A stretch of DNA of 39,195 nt from JBFMHP01 sp040752855 (GCA_040752855.1 JBFMHP010000028.1:1-39195), one strand, 5' to 3'; counted from the first letter of the stretch, positions 8,549-17,346 are shown. A program made the numbers and translations. Notes: generated by a model not told the origin, from the letters alone.

Positions 8549-11398
8549 TCAGCGCCCCACCGCCACATGGATTTTCTGGCCGCGTTTGCCGATCAATTCC
8601 TTCCAGGTGATGTAGAGCTTTCCGTTGAACACCCTCAGCTGTGAGTCGACGGCGGTCATGTCGTTATTTTTGTTCAGCCCCGCTTCGCCGCCGCCATCCA
8701 CCAGACGCCAGGCGGGCGCCTGATCATTGCCGTTGTAGACGGCGACGCGGATCTGTGTGTTGGCGCGGCTGTCGTCCTCGTACCAAGTCACATAGAGCTG
8801 GTCGCCGAAGGAGGTCAGTTGTGGACGATAGGCGCGCGCGTCACTATTGCGGTTGATGCCACGTTCACCGTCGACAAAACGCCAATGCGGCGCCTGGTCA
8901 TCGCCGTTGTAGACGGCGACCCGGGCCTGGGTGACCGATCCCCCGGTCTCGGTCCAGGTCGCATACAGTTTTCCGGCGTGCGCGGTGAGTTCCGGATAAA
9001 ACGCGGTACTGTCGCTGTCGAAGTTCAATCCAGGGCCGCGCGCCTCGTCGACGAAGGTCCAGCGGGGCGTGGCATCATCGCCGTTGTAAACGGCCACGCG
9101 GATGTGCGCGCTGGTCTCGCTGTTTTCCAGCCAAGTGGCATACAACTTGTCACCCAGCGCGGTGAGCTGCGGATAATTTGCCGTGTGAGTTGGGTCCTTG
9201 TTGATGCCGGCGCTGGTGTTGCCGTCGACGAAGCGCCAGGCGGGCGCCTCATCGTTACCGTTGTAAACGGCGACACGAATCTGTTTGGCGGTTTCGTTGT
9301 ATTCGGACCAAGTCGCATACAGTTTGCCGTTGGCGACGGTCAGTTGCGGAAAGGAGGCAATCGCCCGGCTGTCGTAGTTGAGCCCCAGGCGATGTGCTCC
9401 AAGGACCGGCGACCAGGCGGGTGCGGCGTCGTCGCCGTTATACACGGCCGCCTGGATGACGGATTCATGTTTATTGTCTTCCTGCCAGATCGCATACAGG
9501 CGCGAGTCGAAGGCGGTGAGTTGGATGTCGAAGGCGTCATGGCGCGGGTTGCGATTGAGTCCGGCCCCGCCGTCGACGAAGCGCCAGGCCGGGGCGCGGT
9601 CATCGCCGTTGTAGACCGCAACATGCACATGCATCGGTCCGCGATCGGGCGTCATTTCGCGCCAGGCCGCATAGAGCTTGCCGCCGAGCGCCGTCAATTG
9701 CGGGCGGTAGGTGTCCCATGCGGGATTCCGGTTCAGGCCGGCGCCGCCGTCCACGAAGGCCCATGATCGAATCCCCCGCGCGGCGGGGTCGGCCGCCGCC
9801 GTGCCAGGGGCCGGTTCGCGCTGGCGGGCGCCGCCCACGGGGGCATCCATGGCGATGCGAAAGCCGATCCAGCTGCGCTGGTAGCTTGGCTCCTTGCCGG
9901 AGCGCTGCGTGGCGCGCACCAGTTCCGGGATGTAGTCCCAGGCGCCGCCGCGATAGGTGCGGTAGTCGCGCAGCATGCTTTCCTGCGGTCCCGCCGGGTT
10001 GACCTGCGGTTCGGCGGTATAGTAGTTGAAGCGATCCGCCACCCATTCCCAGAGGCTGCCGCTCATATCGTAGAGGCCCAGGCCATTGGGTCTCTTCGTG
10101 GCCACGGGATGGGTGCGATTGTTCGAGTTCCATTTGTACCAGACGTAGTCACCGACCTCCTCCAGGTTGTTGGTGCCGGACCACTTCTGTTGTTTGCCGC
10201 CGCTGCGCGCGGCGTATTCCCACTCGGCCTCGGTCGGCAGGCGAAAGCGCTGGCCGGTCTTGGCGTTGAGGCGCTCCAGCCACTCCTGGATGTCGTTCCA
10301 GGAGACTTGTTCGACCGGCAGATGCGGCCCGCGGTATTTCGAAGGGTTGTAGCCGGCGGCCCTCAGCCATTGCGCCTGGGTGACCTCGGTCTGGGCGATG
10401 TAGTAATCGGCGAGGGTGACTTGATGCACGGGCCGCTCGTAGTCGGGATGGCCGTCGCCGAACAGGTCGCCCATGGCGAAGGTGCCGCCCTCGACGCGGA
10501 CGAAGCCGATGCCGGTCAACGGGTCGACGTAATCGGCGGCGGCGTGCAGCGCCTGGATGTCTGCGGTCTGCTCGTATTGCGGACCGGCGGCGCTTAGGGC
10601 CAGGCGAAAGCCGTGGTTGTTCGAGCGCAGCCCCGCTTCATCGTGATAGCGGTTGATGGTGCGGGAGAAGCGCGGGTCGCTGCGCCAGGAACCCCCGCGC
10701 GCGGCCTGGCCGAAGCCGCCTTCGCTGCACACCGGGTTGACGCGCGGGCTGTGCTGATAATAGCGCTTGCACCATTGGTCCTCGACCCATTCGATGACGT
10801 TGCCGGTCATGTCATACAGGCCGAGGGCGTTGGGGCGCTTGGAGCCCGCCGGGTGAGTGGTGTCGCCGGAATTCGCGCCATGCCAGGCATACGCGCTCAA
10901 GGCGGCCTCGTCATTGGTGCCGGACCACTTGAACTCCTCGCCCCGCGCGCGGGCGGCGAACTCCCACTCGGCCTCGGTCGGCAGGCGGTAATTGCGCGCG
11001 GTCTTGATGCTCAGGCGCCGGATGTACTCCTTGGCGTCGTGCCAGGAGACGTTTTCCACCGGGCAGTCATCGCCGCAATCCTTGAAGTGGGCGGGGTTAT
11101 CATGCATGAGCGCCTTCCATTCGCCCTGCGTGACCTCGCGCGCGCCGAGGTAATAATCGTCGATACATGCCTCATGCGCCGGGGATTCATCGGGCTCGCC
11201 ATCACCGAATACATCGCCCATGGTGAAGCAGCTTCCCTGGATGAACACCATGCCGGCGAAGGGGTCGGTGAAGGCCTCGCTCCTGGCCGCGGTCGGCGCA
11301 CTGCCGCACCCCGCCATCAATACGGGCAGAGCACAGGCCACCGGCAAGAATGTCGGCCGTATCACTGAGGCTAACCGGCGCTGAATGGAGTCGGTCAT
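8549..11398 (-). CDS. Lipoprotein with two FGE-like domains and a seven-repeat propeller-like region
   Basis: 949 residues. The signal peptide has lipobox MAGC (Cys31). FGE-like domain 1 covers about 45-270 (YRLPTEAEWEFAARARG, GLYDMTGNVIEWV, RGGSWRSD, NNHGFRLAL) and domain 2 about 290-530 (FRLPTEAEWEYAAR, GLYDMSGSLWEWV, WIGFRIAMD). Neither has the catalytic Cys pair expected after RGGS. From about residue 544 seven repeats of 53-61 residues follow. Each has the pattern W-x-FVDG...GLN, then PQLTA-x-GKLYATW-E, then VAVYNGDD-APA. Seven such units suggest a seven-bladed beta-propeller, likely for binding at the cell surface or in the periplasm. It is convergent with the upstream operon. The AAGGTG Shine-Dalgarno supports the start. 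No enzymatic function is claimed. Confidence 0.9.
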   Translation of the reverse strand: MTDSIQRRLASVIRPTFLPVACALPVLMAGCGSAPTAARSEAFTDPFAGMVFIQGSCFTMGDVFGDGEPDESPAHEACIDDYYLGAREVTQGEWKALMHDNPAHFKDCGDDCPVENVSWHDAKEYIRRLSIKTARNYRLPTEAEWEFAARARGEEFKWSGTNDEAALSAYAWHGANSGDTTHPAGSKRPNALGLYDMTGNVIEWVEDQWCKRYYQHSPRVNPVCSEGGFGQAARGGSWRSDPRFSRTINRYHDEAGLRSNNHGFRLALSAAGPQYEQTADIQALHAAADYVDPLTGIGFVRVEGGTFAMGDLFGDGHPDYERPVHQVTLADYYIAQTEVTQAQWLRAAGYNPSKYRGPHLPVEQVSWNDIQEWLERLNAKTGQRFRLPTEAEWEYAARSGGKQQKWSGTNNLEEVGDYVWYKWNSNNRTHPVATKRPNGLGLYDMSGSLWEWVADRFNYYTAEPQVNPAGPQESMLRDYRTYRGGAWDYIPELVRATQRSGKEPSYQRSWIGFRIAMDAPVGGARQREPAPGTAAADPAARGIRSWAFVDGGAGLNRNPAWDTYRPQLTALGGKLYAAWREMTPDRGPMHVHVAVYNGDDRAPAWRFVDGGAGLNRNPRHDAFDIQLTAFDSRLYAIWQEDNKHESVIQAAVYNGDDAAPAWSPVLGAHRLGLNYDSRAIASFPQLTVANGKLYATWSEYNETAKQIRVAVYNGNDEAPAWRFVDGNTSAGINKDPTHTANYPQLTALGDKLYATWLENSETSAHIRVAVYNGDDATPRWTFVDEARGPGLNFDSDSTAFYPELTAHAGKLYATWTETGGSVTQARVAVYNGDDQAPHWRFVDGERGINRNSDARAYRPQLTSFGDQLYVTWYEDDSRANTQIRVAVYNGNDQAPAWRLVDGGGEAGLNKNNDMTAVDSQLRVFNGKLYITWKELIGKRGQKIHVAVGR

Positions 11399-11569
11399 TG
11401 TGCGGGCACCTTGTCAGGGCGAGACATAGGAGATTAGTTCGAGATGGTGGATATGTCCAAGCGCGGTCGGAGTCACGGCTGCACGGCGGGGCGCTCGCGT
11501 GGTGCGGTTCGTCAGGCCAAATGGGGGTGTCTATACTCAAATCGAATAGTTGCGACGGGGTTGGGTGTG

Positions 11570-13027
11570 ATGAATCGCGGGAACATGGTGGTCGCCACGC
11601 TGCTCGCCTTGTGTCTGATCGGGGCTGCGCGTGTGGCGTGGGGCGGCAGCGTCGGCGGGACGGGATACGCCAAGGCGAAGGCTCCGCCGGTGTGCGGAGG
11701 GTGTCATACCGGGGGTGCGGCGCCGCAGGTGCGCTTGAGCGGTCCGGATGAAGTCGCGCCAGGTTCCTGGAATCCCTACGAGTTGACCGTGAAAAATCCC
11801 GGCCAGAAGGCCGGCGGGTTCAATGTGGCCGCCACGGGCGGAAAACTCATCTCCTGGACACTGCGTGTGAAACCGGACAACGGCGAACTCGTGCATAACG
11901 GGCCGGTGCTGCTGGAGAAAGACGGGAGCCTGCTGCTGGAGTTCGATTGGATCGCTCCGCAGGAAAGCGGCGAATATGAGATTACCGCTGCGATCGCATC
12001 GGTCGATCAGGATGGCACACCCCGGGGCGATGGGGTGACGGTGTATACGCACAATGTGCGGGTGAGCGGCCGCGCCCGGGAGGCGAAGGATGCGCGCGCC
12101 GCCGGCGAAGCGGACGGGTCGGCCCCGGCCGGCGCGGGTGACAAAGCCGCCCCCGCCACGCGCGCGCCCAACGCGCAGCTTTCCGCCCCCGGCGCCGGCA
12201 TAGCGGGGGAGAGCCTGTTTTTCAGTGGGATCGGCTCGTCCGATCCGGATGGCAGTCTCACAGCCTACCAGTGGGACTTCGGTGATGGCGCGGTCATGCG
12301 GTTGCCCGCTGGCATGCACAGTTATGCGGAAGAAGGCGCCTATGCCGTGACGCTGACGGTGACCGATAACGAGGGCCTGTCCGCCAGCGATCACACGACG
12401 ATCACGATCCAGGGCCCGCAAGGGGATAATCGTCCGCCGACGGCGAGCGCGGGCGGGCCGTATCAAGCCGGGCTCGGCAAGCCCGTGCAGTTCGATGGGC
12501 GCGGATCGCGGGATTCGGATGGCAGCATCGAATCCTTCGCGTGGGATTTCGGGGACGGTCAAACGGGGGCCGGGGCGCTTGTCTCGCACACCTACAGCCG
12601 CCCGGGCGCGTATACGGCCCGGTTGACGGTCAAGGACGACAAGGGCCTGCCCGGCAATGCGCTGGCCAGTGTGATCATCCGGGCCAGGGCCGATGTGATG
12701 ATCGGTAAATTCAACGTGGCAAAGCGCATCGAGATCCTCGAGGATGAAGCCAAGACCGAAGACATCGTCGTCAAGAGCCTGCTGCAAGGCGTCGAGGCCG
12801 ACCATACCGAATGCGGCAAGGCGTATCTGCTGCGCAACGAGGCGGTGGTTCAGCAGCAGGTGGTTTGCTACCAGGGCGAGGGGCCGGCCTTTAGCACCTT
12901 CCCGGTGAAATTCACCGCGCTAGACGCCCCCGAGGTGCGCTGGGCCAGCTATATCGAGCTGGATGCCGGCACCAAAACCGAAACGGTGCGTAAGAAGACC
13001 GCCGTGGGGGTCGCCAAGAGTCGGTAA
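11570..13027 (+). CDS. Exported protein with CXXCH motif and two PKD domains
   Basis: 485 residues from the ATG at 11570. The frame is open further upstream, but a signal peptide (LLALCLIGAARVAWG) begins only here; an ATG at 11585 is an alternative start. The mature protein opens with a single CGGCH motif (42-46), a possible covalent heme site. A beta-rich domain of about 100 residues resembling the choice-of-anchor V/Reeler-like group follows (VRLSGPDEVAPGSWNPYELTV). Then a Pro/Ala linker leads to two PKD domains (about 205-285 and 295-375, YQWDFGDGA and FAWDFGDGQTG) and a unique C-terminal domain. It is probably periplasmic or extracellular. Heme attachment and any redox role are inferences. 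Confidence 0.85.
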   Translation: MNRGNMVVATLLALCLIGAARVAWGGSVGGTGYAKAKAPPVCGGCHTGGAAPQVRLSGPDEVAPGSWNPYELTVKNPGQKAGGFNVAATGGKLISWTLRVKPDNGELVHNGPVLLEKDGSLLLEFDWIAPQESGEYEITAAIASVDQDGTPRGDGVTVYTHNVRVSGRAREAKDARAAGEADGSAPAGAGDKAAPATRAPNAQLSAPGAGIAGESLFFSGIGSSDPDGSLTAYQWDFGDGAVMRLPAGMHSYAEEGAYAVTLTVTDNEGLSASDHTTITIQGPQGDNRPPTASAGGPYQAGLGKPVQFDGRGSRDSDGSIESFAWDFGDGQTGAGALVSHTYSRPGAYTARLTVKDDKGLPGNALASVIIRARADVMIGKFNVAKRIEILEDEAKTEDIVVKSLLQGVEADHTECGKAYLLRNEAVVQQQVVCYQGEGPAFSTFPVKFTALDAPEVRWASYIELDAGTKTETVRKKTAVGVAKSR

Positions 13028-13125
13028 GCTGTCCTAGGAGTCTGCGCGGCGGGTTTTTTGCGCCAATCGATGGTGCTAAAATCCGGGCGGTCAGCGTGCG
13101 CAAAAATCCAACGGGGGGAGATGTC

Positions 13126-13803
13126 ATGAGTCTGGCAAGACGGCTAATCGTTGTTTTCATCCTGGTCTGCGGCAATGCCTGGGCCACGGGTGCGGATCAG
13201 GATTTCGACGGGGTGGAGGATGCGGCCGATCAATGCCCCGGCACCACGCGTGGGGCCAATGTGGATGAGGCCGGTTGCGCTTCGGATCTCGATGGCGATG
13301 GCGTGGCCGATTCCGCCGACCGCTGTGTGCGCACGCCTGCGGGAATCAAGGTCAACCTGTATGGCTGCCCGATGGATGCGGATAACGACGGTGTGGCGGA
13401 TGTCTACGATCTCTGCCCGAAGACCAAGGCCGGTGCGACGGCCAACTCCGCCGGGTGCGGTCCGGCCCAGACCGTGGTGCTGGAAGGGGTGAACTTCGAG
13501 CGCAATTCCGCGCGCCTGACCCCCGATTCACGGCGGGTGCTCGAGGAGGTGGTCACGAAGCTGCGTGACAAACCACACCTCAAGGTCGAGGTCGCCGGAC
13601 ATACCGATGATCACGGTCCCGATCGCATCAACCGCACTCTGTCACAGCGCCGCGCGGAGTCGGTGCGCGCCTATTTGCGCGGCCTCGGCATCCCCGAGCA
13701 GCAGCTTTCGGCCAAGGGCTACGGCGCCGATGCCCCCCGTGCCAGCAACACCACCGAGGAAGGCCGCGCCGCCAACCGCCGGGTGGAATTGCGCGTTGAA
13801 TAA
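13126..13803 (+). CDS. OmpA-family protein with thrombospondin type-3 repeats
   Basis: 225 residues. The ATG at 13126 is chosen because GGGGGGAG lies just upstream and a signal peptide starts here (LARRLIVVFILVCGNAWA). An upstream in-frame start at 13096 would add a charged segment that does not fit a signal peptide. Asp-rich, Ca-binding type-3 repeats follow (DQDFDGVEDAADQCPGT, DLDGDGVADSADRC, DADNDGVADVYDLCP). The C-terminal OmpA-like peptidoglycan-binding domain runs from about 120 to 225, with VNFERNSARL, VAGHTDDHG, LSQRRAESVRAYL and NRRVELRVE. It is predicted to tether the outer membrane or a surface complex to peptidoglycan. Confidence 0.9.
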   Translation: MSLARRLIVVFILVCGNAWATGADQDFDGVEDAADQCPGTTRGANVDEAGCASDLDGDGVADSADRCVRTPAGIKVNLYGCPMDADNDGVADVYDLCPKTKAGATANSAGCGPAQTVVLEGVNFERNSARLTPDSRRVLEEVVTKLRDKPHLKVEVAGHTDDHGPDRINRTLSQRRAESVRAYLRGLGIPEQQLSAKGYGADAPRASNTTEEGRAANRRVELRVE

Positions 13804-13824
13804 CGCCGGCCTCGGAGCGCGCGC

Positions 13825-13880
13825 GTAGGAGCCTGCCCTGCAGGCGAACCTGGGCATTCGCGAGCAGGGCTCGCTCCTAC
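13825..13880. repeat. Dispersed inverted repeat (GTAGGAGCC / GGCTCGCTCCTAC type)
   Basis: GTAGGAGCCTGCCCTGCAGG at the left and TTCGCGAGCAGGGCTCGCTC-CTAC at the right form a long imperfect hairpin. The same element occurs at 17290-17346 and as a half copy at 17381-17406. It is a REP/BIME-like intergenic repeat of the kind common in gammaproteobacteria. Confidence 0.8.
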
Positions 13881-13896
13881 CCCGTCCATCCCCCTA

Positions 13897-13925
13897 TTGG
13901 CTAACCCCCGCCCCTGGCGTAAAAT
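13897..13925 (+). promoter_or_regulatory. Probable sigma70 promoter for mnmG
   Basis: TTGGCT (13897-13902), a 17-bp spacer, and TAAAAT (13920-13925) match a housekeeping promoter. Transcription would start near 13932, about 33 nt before the mnmG ATG. Confidence 0.55.
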
Positions 13926-13955
13926 GCCCGGTTCCTCTGGGCATTTGTGTTTTTG
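13922..13955 (+). terminator. Intrinsic-terminator-like hairpin overlapping the mnmG promoter
   Basis: AAATGCCC and GGGCATTT form an 8-bp stem with a 9-nt loop, followed by GTGTTTTT. The 5' arm overlaps the predicted -10 box. The hairpin would therefore form only in transcripts reading in from upstream, not in transcripts starting at the mnmG promoter. Confidence 0.55.
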
Positions 13956-13964
13956 ATTCGCGCT

Positions 13965-15848
13965 ATGTTTTATCAGGATCGATTTGATGTGATCGTGGTC
14001 GGCGGTGGCCATGCGGGCACCGAGGCCGCCCTGGCGGCGGCGCGCATGGGCCGGCGCACCCTGCTGCTCACCCACAATATCGAGACCCTCGGCCAGATGT
14101 CGTGCAATCCTGCGATCGGCGGCATCGGCAAGGGGCATCTGGTGAAAGAGGTCGACGCCCTCGGCGGCCTGATGGCGCGTGCCACGGATCGCGCCGGGAT
14201 TCAATTCCGCATCCTCAATTCCAGCAAGGGCCCGGCGGTGCGCGCCACGCGCGCCCAGGCCGATCGTGCGCTGTACCGCCAGGCGGTGCGCGCGGTGCTG
14301 GAGAATACGCCCAATCTTACCTTGTTCCAGCAACCGGTCGTTGATCTGATCCTCGAACAGACGCGGGTCGCCGGCGTGGTCACGCAGATGGGCCTCAAAT
14401 TCGCCGCCCCCGCCGTGGTGCTCACCGCCGGCACCTTCCTCGCCGGGCGCATCCACATCGGCCTGTCGAACTATGAAGGCGGGCGCGCCGGCGATCCCCC
14501 GGCCAATGCCTTAGCCCAGCAACTGCGTGAACAGTCCTTGGGCGTCGGGCGGTTGAAGACCGGCACGCCGCCGCGCATCGACGGCCGTACCCTCGATTAT
14601 TCCGTGATGCAGGCCCAGGCGGGTGACGATCCGGTGCCGGTATTCTCCTACCTCGGCGCGCCCGAGGAGCATCCGCGTCAGGTCTGCTGCTATATCACCC
14701 ATACCAGCGAGCGTACCCATGAGATCATCCGCGGCGGTCTGGACCGCTCGCCGATGTACGCCGGGGTGATCGAGGGCGTCGGTCCGCGCTACTGCCCCTC
14801 GATCGAGGACAAGGTGGTGCGCTTCGCCGACAAGGATTCGCATCAGATCTTCGTCGAGCCCGAGGGGTTGACCACCCACGAGATCTATCCCAACGGCATC
14901 TCCACCAGCCTGCCGTTCGACGTGCAGTTCGCCCTGGTGCGCTCGATCAAGGGCTTTGAAAACGCGCACATCACGCGCCCCGGTTATGCCATCGAATACG
15001 ACTTCTTCGACCCGCGCGGGCTCAAGGACAGCTTGGAGACCAAGGCCATCGCGGGCCTGTTCTTCGCCGGTCAGATCAACGGCACCACCGGTTATGAGGA
15101 GGCCGCCGCGCAAGGTCTGCTCGCAGGTCTCAATGCTGCGCTCATGGTGACGGACCAGGAACCCTGGTGCCCGCGCCGCGACGAGGCCTATCTCGGCGTG
15201 CTGGTCGATGACCTCGTCACGCGCGGCACGCAGGAGCCTTACCGCATGTTCACCTCGCGCGCCGAATACCGCCTGATGCTGCGCGAGGACAACGCCGATC
15301 TGCGCCTCACCCCCAAGGGTCGCGAGCTGGGGTTGGTCGATGACGAGCGTTGGGCGGCCTTCGAGGCCAAGCGCGAGGCCGTCGAGCGCGAACGCCAGCG
15401 GTTGCGCGCGACCTGGGTGACGCCGCTGCGCGTCGACCCCAACGAGGTCGCGGCGGTGCTGGGCCAGCCGCTCACCCGCGAATACACCCTGGAGGATCTG
15501 CTGCGCCGGCCGGAGGTGACCTATCGCTCGCTGATGGGATTGTCCCAGGCGCGGCCCGGTATCGAAGATCCGATCGTCGCCGAACAGGTGGAGATCCAGG
15601 TCAAATACGCCGGCTACATCGATCGCCAGCACGAGGAGATCGAGCGCCAGCGCAACCACGAGGAGACGCGCCTGCCGACGGATCTCGATTATGACCAGGT
15701 GAGCGGGCTGTCCTCCGAGGTGCGCCAGAAGCTCAGCCGCCAGCGTCCGCAGACCGTGGGGCAGGCGGCGCGCATCCCGGGGCTCACCCCAGCGGCCATT
15801 TCATTGCTGTTGGTCTATCTCAAAAAGAACAAGGCCGTGGGCGCGTAG
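13965..15848 (+). CDS. mnmG: tRNA uridine-5-carboxymethylaminomethyl modification enzyme MnmG
   Basis: 627 residues, matching E. coli MnmG (about 630). The FAD-binding motif VIVVGGGHAGTEAALAA lies at the N-terminus. Conserved blocks follow: SCNPAIGGIGKGHLVKEVDA, AGTFLAGRIHIGL, FFAGQINGTTGYEEAAAQG and TSRAEYRLMLREDNAD. The helical C-terminus contacts MnmE. With MnmE it installs the (carboxymethyl)aminomethyl group on wobble U34 of certain tRNAs, using FAD and methylene-THF. The ATG at 13965 gives the usual MFYQDRFDVI start; a GTG at 13947 would add six atypical residues. rsmG follows with a 1-nt overlap. Confidence 0.98.
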   Translation: MFYQDRFDVIVVGGGHAGTEAALAAARMGRRTLLLTHNIETLGQMSCNPAIGGIGKGHLVKEVDALGGLMARATDRAGIQFRILNSSKGPAVRATRAQADRALYRQAVRAVLENTPNLTLFQQPVVDLILEQTRVAGVVTQMGLKFAAPAVVLTAGTFLAGRIHIGLSNYEGGRAGDPPANALAQQLREQSLGVGRLKTGTPPRIDGRTLDYSVMQAQAGDDPVPVFSYLGAPEEHPRQVCCYITHTSERTHEIIRGGLDRSPMYAGVIEGVGPRYCPSIEDKVVRFADKDSHQIFVEPEGLTTHEIYPNGISTSLPFDVQFALVRSIKGFENAHITRPGYAIEYDFFDPRGLKDSLETKAIAGLFFAGQINGTTGYEEAAAQGLLAGLNAALMVTDQEPWCPRRDEAYLGVLVDDLVTRGTQEPYRMFTSRAEYRLMLREDNADLRLTPKGRELGLVDDERWAAFEAKREAVERERQRLRATWVTPLRVDPNEVAAVLGQPLTREYTLEDLLRRPEVTYRSLMGLSQARPGIEDPIVAEQVEIQVKYAGYIDRQHEEIERQRNHEETRLPTDLDYDQVSGLSSEVRQKLSRQRPQTVGQAARIPGLTPAAISLLLVYLKKNKAVGA

Positions 15849-16471
15849 TGGAACCGGCGGATGCGCTCAAGGCGGGCCTGGCGCGGCTGCACCTTTCCGC
15901 GGAGGAGGGGCAGGTCGCCGGCCTGCTGCGGCTGCTCGCCCTGATCGGGAAATGGAACAAGGTCTATAATCTGACCGCCATCAAGGACCCGCGCGAGATG
16001 CTCACCCATCATCTGCTCGACAGCCTGGCGGTCTTGCCGTATCTGCACGGGCGGCGCATCATCGATGTCGGTACCGGCGCCGGCCTGCCGGGCATCCCGC
16101 TAGCGATCATGAGCCCGCAGCGCGAATTCGTGCTGCTCGACAGCAATAACAAGAAGACGCGCTTCGTCACCCAGGCGGTCATCGAGCTGGGGTTGAAGAA
16201 CGTCACGGTGCAAAATTTGCGCGTCGAGGAATACCGGCCCGGGGCGCCGTTTGATACAGTGGTATCCCGCGCCTTCGCCTCGCTGGCGGAGATGGTGCAG
16301 TGGACGCAGGCCCTGCGCGCGCCGCAGGGCGTCTTCCTGGCGATGAAAGGGCAGCTATCGGCGGAGGAGCTCGCCGCGCTGCCGGCGGGATTCAAGATCA
16401 AGGAGATCGCGGCACTCCAAGTGCCGGGCCTGGAGGCGGAGCGGCATGCAATCATCATCGCGGCCGAATAA
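15848..16471 (+). CDS. rsmG: 16S rRNA (guanine527-N7)-methyltransferase RsmG
   Basis: 207 residues from a GTG whose first base is the last base of the mnmG stop (TAGTG). The SAM-binding motif VGTGAGLPGIPLAI is at about 72-85. The RsmG hallmark NLTAIKDPREMLTHHLLDSL precedes it, and VVSRAFASLAEMV follows. It methylates G527 in the 530 loop of 16S rRNA. It is part of the mnmG-rsmG-parA-parB cluster, with parA beginning 30 nt downstream. Confidence 0.97.
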   Translation: MEPADALKAGLARLHLSAEEGQVAGLLRLLALIGKWNKVYNLTAIKDPREMLTHHLLDSLAVLPYLHGRRIIDVGTGAGLPGIPLAIMSPQREFVLLDSNNKKTRFVTQAVIELGLKNVTVQNLRVEEYRPGAPFDTVVSRAFASLAEMVQWTQALRAPQGVFLAMKGQLSAEELAALPAGFKIKEIAALQVPGLEAERHAIIIAAE

Positions 16472-16501
16472 TCTAAGCGTAAGCACGACGAGAATCGAGT
16501 C

Positions 16502-17287
16502 ATGGGGCGGATAATCGCAATCACGAATCAAAAGGGCGGGGTCGGCAAGACGACCACGAGCGTCAACCTGGCCGCCTCACTGGCCGCCGTCAAGCGCAAG
16601 GTGCTGCTGGTCGACATGGACCCGCAGGGCAACGCTACCATGGGCAGCGGGATCGACAAGCACGAGCTGGAGTACTCCATCTACGAAGTGCTGCTGAACC
16701 AGGCCGACATCGAACAGGTGATCCTCGCCTCGGAAAAGGCGCGCATCGACGTGCTGCCGGCCAACAGTGACCTCACCGCCGCCGAGGTCGAGCTGCTCAA
16801 TGAGGAGGGACGTGAATCGCGTCTGCGCAACGCCCTCAACCGCGTGGTCGAGCGCTACGACTACATCATCATCGACTGCCCGCCCTCGCTGAACATGCTC
16901 ACGCTTAATGCCATGGCCGCGGCCAATACCGTGATGATCCCGATGCAGTGTGAATACTTCGCCCTCGAGGGGCTGGTCGCCCTGCTGGCGACCATCGACC
17001 AGATCAAGGCCTCGGTCAATCCGGATCTCGAAATCGAAGGTTTGCTGCGCACCATGTTCGATCCGCGCAGCCGCTTGAGCGCCGAGGTGGTCGCGCAACT
17101 GCGCGATCATTTCGGCGACAAGGTCTATCGCACCGCCATCCCGCGCAATGTGCGCCTGGCCGAGGCCCCGAGCTACGGCCTGCCGGTGCTGCAATACGAT
17201 AAGGACTCGCGCGGGGCCAAGGCCTATCTGGCGCTGGCCGGTGAAATCGTGCGCCGCGACCAGGCGCGCCTGGCGCAGGCGAGTTGA
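16502..17287 (+). CDS. parA: Chromosome partitioning ATPase ParA (Soj-like)
   Basis: 261 residues. The deviant Walker A motif KGGVGKTTTSVNLAASLA is at 11-28. Further ParA/MinD-class signatures are VLLVDMDPQGNATMGSG and YDYIIIDCPPSLNMLTLNA. There is no N-terminal HTH, so this is a chromosomal Soj-type ParA. It binds DNA as an ATP dimer and is stimulated by ParB to drive origin segregation. The parB gene follows after 170 bp filled with dispersed repeats, so co-transcription is likely but not tightly coupled. Confidence 0.97.
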   Translation: MGRIIAITNQKGGVGKTTTSVNLAASLAAVKRKVLLVDMDPQGNATMGSGIDKHELEYSIYEVLLNQADIEQVILASEKARIDVLPANSDLTAAEVELLNEEGRESRLRNALNRVVERYDYIIIDCPPSLNMLTLNAMAAANTVMIPMQCEYFALEGLVALLATIDQIKASVNPDLEIEGLLRTMFDPRSRLSAEVVAQLRDHFGDKVYRTAIPRNVRLAEAPSYGLPVLQYDKDSRGAKAYLALAGEIVRRDQARLAQAS

Positions 17288-17289
17288 AC

Positions 17290-17346
17290 GTAGGAGCGAG
17301 CCCTGCTCGCGAATGAACGACCATCGCCTGCAGGGCAGGCTCCTAC
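17290..17346. repeat. Dispersed inverted repeat between parA and parB
   Basis: It starts GTAGGAGCGAGCCCTGCTCG three bases after the parA stop and ends CTGCAGGGCAGGCTCCTAC. It is the same family as 13825-13880, in the opposite arm order. Confidence 0.8.

Noticed and set aside
8549..11398. FGE/C-type-lectin-like domains ending in GFRLA could be variable proteins of a diversity-generating retroelement
   Set aside because: No reverse transcriptase, template repeat or accessory gene is present anywhere in the window.
104..11398. Sulfatase-activating formylglycine generation
   Set aside because: The catalytic cysteines are absent in all three FGE-like domains and no sulfatase gene is nearby.
13022..13095. 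Terminator after the PKD gene (GGCGGGTTTTTTGCGCC)
   Set aside because: It has a T run but no convincing symmetric stem directly before it.
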